Source: Methanomassiliicoccaceae archaeon UBA71 (GTDB taxonomy: Archaea > Thermoplasmatota > Thermoplasmata > Methanomassiliicoccales > Methanomethylophilaceae). From it: 34,944 nucleotides of DNA. How positions within the stretch are numbered: the first letter of the stretch is position 1; the number at the start of each line of letters is the position of its first letter. A program made the translations under genes and the position numbers. Location: the NCBI GenBank assembly GCA_002504405.1, contig DARO01000008.1, forward strand, positions 1-34,944. Reading direction: 5' to 3'. The notes beneath the pieces were generated by a model. The model was not told the origin of the DNA. It made no database searches and saw nothing but the letters and a program-made list of their open reading frames with translations. Of the stretch, positions 31,566 to 34,944 are shown one piece after another.

Positions 31566-32839
31566 TGAGGTACTTCGTAGAAACCTATGGATGCACCATG
31601 AACTTCGGCGAGGGTCGTGAACTCGCCGAGGTCATGGCATCCCTGGGCTACATGGAGTCGGAGTCCGCGGATGATGCGGACATCGTCATTCTCAACACCT
31701 GCACGGTTGTCGACACGACCGAGAAGCGGATGCTGTCACGCCTGTCAGAGCTGAGGAGGCTCGGGAAGGAGGTCGTAATCACGGGCTGTCTGGCCAAGGT
31801 GCAGCCGAGGAGGATCGAGATCCGTGCGCCCGACGCCCCCATACTGCCGCCAGACGAATACGGGAGCTTCAGGCAGGAGATCGAATCCAGGTTCGGGATA
31901 GCGGGGCCGGCCGTACCGGTGTCGCATCACAACGACGCGATCCTTCCGATTTCCCAGGGATGCCTGGGCAACTGCTCGTACTGCATAACGAAGCTCGCAC
32001 GGGGCCATCTCAGAAGCTATCCGGCGGAAACCCTGACGGAGAGGTTCCGCCGCTACGTAGACGAGGGGGCTACGGAGATCCTGCTGACGTCGCAAGACAC
32101 CGCATGCTACGGCTTCGACACCGGCACCGACCTTGGAGCCCTGCTGGAATCCATGCTCCGCATAGAGGGCGAGTACAGGGTGAGGATCGGGATGATGAAC
32201 CCGAACAACCTGTCCCGCTGCCTGGACAGCCTTCTGGCGGCGATGGACGACCGCCGCGTTTACAGGTTCCTGCACATTCCCGTGCAAAGCGGAAGCGACA
32301 GGGTGCTGAAGGCCATGCGCAGGCACTACACGGCATCCGATTTCATGGAGCTGGTGGACACCGTCCGCTCCTCGTTCCCGGACGTGAGCATCGCCACGGA
32401 TCTCATCTGCGGTTTCCCCGGAGAGACGGACGAGGACCATGAGCTGAGCGTCCGTATGGTGAGGGACCTGAGGGCCGACACTGTGAACATCACCCGCTTC
32501 TCACCTAGGCCGGGGACGGATGCCTTCAGCATGCCCCAGGTGCATGGGAGGATCGCCAGCGAGAGGTCCGCGGAGCTCACCCGTGTGAAGAACGAGACCG
32601 AGTTCGATGTCAACGGATCCATGGTCAACAGGAGGTTCACCGCACTCTCCACAGAGGCCGGCAAGGACGGCACCATTCTGCGTACCGACAACTACAGACC
32701 GGTGGTCGTCAGGGAAGACATCCCCCTTGGCGAGTTCCACGAGGTCGAGGTCACCGACCGCAGGTCGACATACCTCATCGGCAGAGTGATCCGATCGCAC
32801 AAGAGTGTTCCTCAGGAACCTGAGGGCCTGGTTCCCTGA
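31565..32839 (+). CDS. Archaeal tRNA methylthiotransferase (e-MtaB/CDKAL1-like)
   Basis: Radical SAM enzyme that adds a methylthio group to t6A37 of tRNAs reading ANN codons. The 424-residue protein has the N-terminal cluster cysteines C10, C46 and C75, the radical SAM cysteines C133, C137 and C140 in GCLGNCSYC, then HIPVQSGSDRVLKAMRRHY and ICGFPGETDEDH, and a C-terminal TRAM domain (about 362-420). The archaeal CDKAL1-like branch is inferred from the host and the sequence CSYCITKLARG. It is coupled to aIF2 beta by a TGATG overlap, placing two TRAM proteins of translation in one operon. Confidence 0.93.
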   Translation: MRYFVETYGCTMNFGEGRELAEVMASLGYMESESADDADIVILNTCTVVDTTEKRMLSRLSELRRLGKEVVITGCLAKVQPRRIEIRAPDAPILPPDEYGSFRQEIESRFGIAGPAVPVSHHNDAILPISQGCLGNCSYCITKLARGHLRSYPAETLTERFRRYVDEGATEILLTSQDTACYGFDTGTDLGALLESMLRIEGEYRVRIGMMNPNNLSRCLDSLLAAMDDRRVYRFLHIPVQSGSDRVLKAMRRHYTASDFMELVDTVRSSFPDVSIATDLICGFPGETDEDHELSVRMVRDLRADTVNITRFSPRPGTDAFSMPQVHGRIASERSAELTRVKNETEFDVNGSMVNRRFTALSTEAGKDGTILRTDNYRPVVVREDIPLGEFHEVEVTDRRSTYLIGRVIRSHKSVPQEPEGLVP

Positions 32840-33694
32840 TTGGGCCCCCGCCCCTTCGATCCCCTTGCCGCCCTCATGATCGATTATCGCACCAAGCAGC
32901 TTCTCCTCGTAGTCCCACTGGGCGTAGATGTGCTTGTTCATGCTGTAGCACGAGACCAGCAGAAGGAAGATGGAGTAGAGTCCGAAGGTCAGGACGAACA
33001 GCACGATGTTGACAATGGTATTTGGTTTGGGGACCATGCCCTCCATCGGAGGCACATGCAGGCCGAACCCCTCGGCGGTTCTCGAGAACTCCCGGGTGAA
33101 CTCCGCCTGGACGCTATCGTGGCGATGAGGAAACCTGTATGACATCCCCAGGGTAATGAAGAACTGCACCATCAGGAGAATGTACGAGGCCGCTATGACG
33201 TACAGCATTCCGTTTCTTTCGTTGGCAGGACCCCACTGATACAGGATCATGCCCATGGCCACGATGAAAATCACGGTGACGATCCACATGACGAATGATG
33301 CATAAACGATCGGCGTGCCGCTGTGTTCCGCCTCCTTGTCCCTTATCGTGCGGAGATTCGAAGCGTCGTATCCCTTCAGGGAAACGTATTCTATGAGCGC
33401 ATCCATCCAGATTATGTCACGTGCCCTGTGATTGCGAGACCTCCTGACGAAGCAGTACAGGATGAAACTCACAATGCTGAACTCGATCGAGAGGGCTATC
33501 GTCGAGCCGCCGAGCAGGGAATCCCCCACCGATGGACTTTCCCTGAGGAGAGTGTACGCACCCATGGCCAGGAGCGAGAACGCCATGGGCACAATGAGAA
33601 TCAGGACCAGGAGCTTGATCTTGATGATGATGTCCCAGTTGGAGCGCTTCACGATACAGTCCGCGAAATCATCGGCGCCCTTGTTGCGTTCCAT
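32501..33694 (-). CDS. Membrane protein of unknown function with 3' end antisense to the methylthiotransferase gene
   Basis: I do not recognise this 397-residue frame. Residues 1-275 look like a genuine membrane protein: five helices (about 24-50, 66-84, 128-152, 165-185, 227-249), basic loops (RRSRNHRARD) and a closing WDYEEKLLGAIIDHE. The last 113 residues, encoded at 32501-32839, lie antisense to the TRAM-encoding end of the convergent gene and look like a shadow. Either the original stop has been lost by mutation or frameshift near the G-rich run at about 32843-32860, or the tail is truly translated. The ATG is at 33694. No function is proposed. Confidence 0.6.
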   Translation of the reverse strand: MERNKGADDFADCIVKRSNWDIIIKIKLLVLILIVPMAFSLLAMGAYTLLRESPSVGDSLLGGSTIALSIEFSIVSFILYCFVRRSRNHRARDIIWMDALIEYVSLKGYDASNLRTIRDKEAEHSGTPIVYASFVMWIVTVIFIVAMGMILYQWGPANERNGMLYVIAASYILLMVQFFITLGMSYRFPHRHDSVQAEFTREFSRTAEGFGLHVPPMEGMVPKPNTIVNIVLFVLTFGLYSIFLLLVSCYSMNKHIYAQWDYEEKLLGAIIDHEGGKGIEGAGAQSGNQALRFLRNTLVRSDHSADEVCRPAVGDLDLVELAKGDVFPDDHRSVVVGTQNGAVLAGLCGECGEPPVDHGSVDIELGLVLHTGELRGPLAGDPPMHLGHAEGIRPRPR

Positions 33695-33706
33695 GCCGGG
33701 AACATC

Positions 33707-33715
33707 AAAATAATA
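33707..33715 (+). promoter_or_regulatory. TATA box of the 33737 membrane-protein gene
   Basis: AAAATAATA, 22-30 bases before the ATG at 33737. The 42-base gap must also serve the divergent gene at 33694. Confidence 0.4.
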
Positions 33716-33736
33716 CTAGAAAACGGTATTCACCCC

Positions 33737-34327
33737 ATGAACATCCTGGACATGGTCTCCTCGGAGCTGGAGAATATGGGCCTCGGCAACCTGAAGAGGA
33801 AGAAGGACTGTGTCGAGGGCGCCATCCGGAAATGGATGCGCCCTGTTTCGCTGTTCATCGCGGAACTGTTCCTGCTGCTGATCGTTTGTATCTACTCGTC
33901 CAAGATATGCATCATGGGAATGGGACTTTTGGAGGGGGATTATTCAGGAAGAGAGGTCGAGTTCCTGATAATGTGCGTGTTCGACATCGCCATGATGTTT
34001 CTCTCATTGGATTCGATCATCGGCATATCGTCGCGCAAACCGCAGTCCTGGCGCAAGGTCATCAGAGCAGGGTTCCTGCTGATGGTGATCTCCGTCCTGA
34101 ACTGGATCGTCGGCATCAGCATACCTGGGGACCTGACCACTGTGAACCCGCTGGTCCTGCTGCCACTCGTTGCGATAATTATCGCGATAATGTTCAGGTG
34201 CAAGGTCAGGCGCTACTACACCCCTCCCCTCGTGGAGGAGAAACCTCTCGGGGAATGGATCAAATACGCGGTCAATGCGCAGGCGTTCGACTCGGAGAGC
34301 TACAGGATATGCTACCAAAACAAATAA
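33737..34327 (+). CDS. Small membrane protein of unknown function
   Basis: A 196-residue protein with four predicted membrane helices (about 36-58, 74-97, 109-128 and 137-156), a charged N-terminal region (GNLKRKKDCVEGAIRKW) and a 40-residue cytosolic-looking tail beginning RCKVRRYYTPP. I do not recognise the family. The ATG at 33737 has no ribosome site but lies at leaderless distance from a TATA element. It is divergent from another unknown membrane protein across 42 bases. It ends in TAA, just before tRNA-Gln. Confidence 0.7.
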   Translation: MNILDMVSSELENMGLGNLKRKKDCVEGAIRKWMRPVSLFIAELFLLLIVCIYSSKICIMGMGLLEGDYSGREVEFLIMCVFDIAMMFLSLDSIIGISSRKPQSWRKVIRAGFLLMVISVLNWIVGISIPGDLTTVNPLVLLPLVAIIIAIMFRCKVRRYYTPPLVEEKPLGEWIKYAVNAQAFDSESYRICYQNK

Positions 34328-34352
34328 TAGAGAGAATCCATCCCGTGACTGC

Positions 34353-34428
34353 AGTCCTGTAGTGTAGTGGTCAATCATGCCGGCCTTTGGAGCCAGCGAC
34401 TCCGGTTCGAACCCGGACAGGACTACCA
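34353..34428 (+). tRNA. tRNA-Gln (anticodon TTG)
   Basis: Acceptor AGTCCTG / CAGGACT, D arm closely matching other archaeal tRNA-Gln (TAGTGTAGTGGTCAATCAT), anticodon loop CTTTGGA with TTG, T stem CCGG/CCGG around TTCGAAC. Discriminator A at 34425 followed by an encoded CCA. The anticodon stem CCGGC / GCCAG has one C-A mismatch (28-42). An AAATAATAG element at 34321-34329 may be its promoter, overlapping the stop of the preceding gene. Confidence 0.93.
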
Positions 34429-34902
34429 TCAATCCCTGCCGCCGCAGAATCTTATGACGGGATCCAGGTATGCTGGGTCATAGAAGCTTCCGCCGTTCAT
34501 CATTGCATCGAAGACCTTCTCGCCCTCTCCATCCAATCCCTTGAGCTTCATCATGACAGAGACCGCCAGCAGAATCGCCTTATCTGCGATTCCGAGCTTC
34601 GAGCGGTCGATCCATCCCCTCATATAGTAAACCGGGACCCTGACTCCGTTCTTCTCCGATACCGAAGAACGGTTGAACCTGGAGGGGTCGTCGAGCCCGA
34701 CAACGCAGACGGCCTTCAGCCTTGTCGTATCGATGCCACGGATGCCCACGATCGTGTCTGCCCTGAGCCATCCGAAGAAAACTATCGGACCGTCCTGGGG
34801 AAGCTTGTCATCGAAGGAGAAGCACTCGAATCCCGTACGGGAAGCGAACTCCCGTGCATATCTCTCCGAAGAACCAGACTTAGAGCAGTAAACAACTATC
34901 AT
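34429..34902 (-). CDS. Short flavodoxin-like protein
   Basis: A 157-residue protein with a flavodoxin-type start: first strand MIVVYCSKSGSSERYA, where the Ser-rich loop would hold the FMN phosphate, then the second conserved element IVFFGWLRADTIVGI. It resembles the flavodoxin_5 (HemG-like) group. The C-terminal third (KLGIADKAILLAVSVMM, then CGGRD) is less typical. It may be an electron carrier or a small oxidoreductase; the partner is unknown. Its stop codon begins one base after the CCA of the convergent tRNA-Gln. The ATG at 34902 has no strong ribosome site. Confidence 0.68.
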   Translation of the reverse strand: MIVVYCSKSGSSERYAREFASRTGFECFSFDDKLPQDGPIVFFGWLRADTIVGIRGIDTTRLKAVCVVGLDDPSRFNRSSVSEKNGVRVPVYYMRGWIDRSKLGIADKAILLAVSVMMKLKGLDGEGEKVFDAMMNGGSFYDPAYLDPVIRFCGGRD

Positions 34903-34944
34903 GATAACACTTGAAAATAAGGGAAGTGACGTTCGATGCTACGT

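Noticed and set aside
1..34944. CRISPR array, insertion sequence, prophage or defence island
   Set aside because: No regularly spaced direct repeats, transposase, integrase, Cas, restriction or toxin-antitoxin genes were recognised on either strand.

Overview
This is a GC-rich archaeal chromosome segment. The information-processing genes are archaeal in type: EF-1 alpha, EF-2, uS7, uS12, uS10, aIF2 beta and a CDKAL1/e-MtaB-like methylthiotransferase. Promoters are TATA boxes about 25 bases before the start, and many genes look leaderless. Aromatic amino acids are made by the archaeal ADH-synthase/DHQ-synthase II route. Of the 31 protein genes called, 29 end in TGA, 2 in TAA and none in TAG. 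That bias, an NifB homologue, an InlB/Listeria-Bacteroides-repeat surface protein and several bacterial-looking genes fit a gut-type Methanomassiliicoccales (Thermoplasmatota) methanogen. No methanogenesis gene lies here, so that placement is an inference.

Layout. 1-374 is non-coding with several inverted repeats. 375-767(-) is a UPF0216 protein, divergent from nifB (916-2145). alaS (2312-4090) encodes an unusually compact, bacterial-type alanyl-tRNA synthetase. A small unknown protein, tRNA-Ala(TGC) and a MATE exporter follow on the minus strand. 6477-13807 is a seven-gene operon in pathway order: ADH synthase, DHQ synthase II, a DHQ dehydratase-shikimate dehydrogenase fusion, GHMP-type shikimate kinase, EPSP synthase, chorismate synthase, and a chorismate mutase-prephenate dehydrogenase fusion. 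Most junctions overlap by 1 to 19 bases. Together these enzymes run from the ADH step to 4-hydroxyphenylpyruvate. Its promoter region has a perfect 18-bp palindrome just after the TATA box.

13800-27924 is almost entirely minus strand: an FGGY sugar kinase, a YdbS/YdbT-like membrane pair, ilvD, a translation cluster (rps12-rps7-EF-2, then EF-1 alpha-rps10), a class I aminotransferase, a 630-residue beta-rich protein of unknown function, and a double zinc-ribbon protein. pyrG (28056-29672) follows with a hairpin-plus-U-tract terminator, then a secreted or anchored InlB-repeat protein (minus).

From 30930 the aIF2 beta gene overlaps the methylthiotransferase gene; both proteins end in a TRAM domain. 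Two divergent unknown membrane proteins follow; one has a reading frame running 339 bases antisense into the methylthiotransferase gene. The window closes with tRNA-Gln(TTG) and a short flavodoxin-like protein.

I found no CRISPR array, insertion sequence, prophage or recognisable defence island. The best candidates for something undescribed are the 630-residue protein with its zinc-ribbon neighbour, the compact AlaRS, and the palindromic promoters of the aro and rps12 operons.
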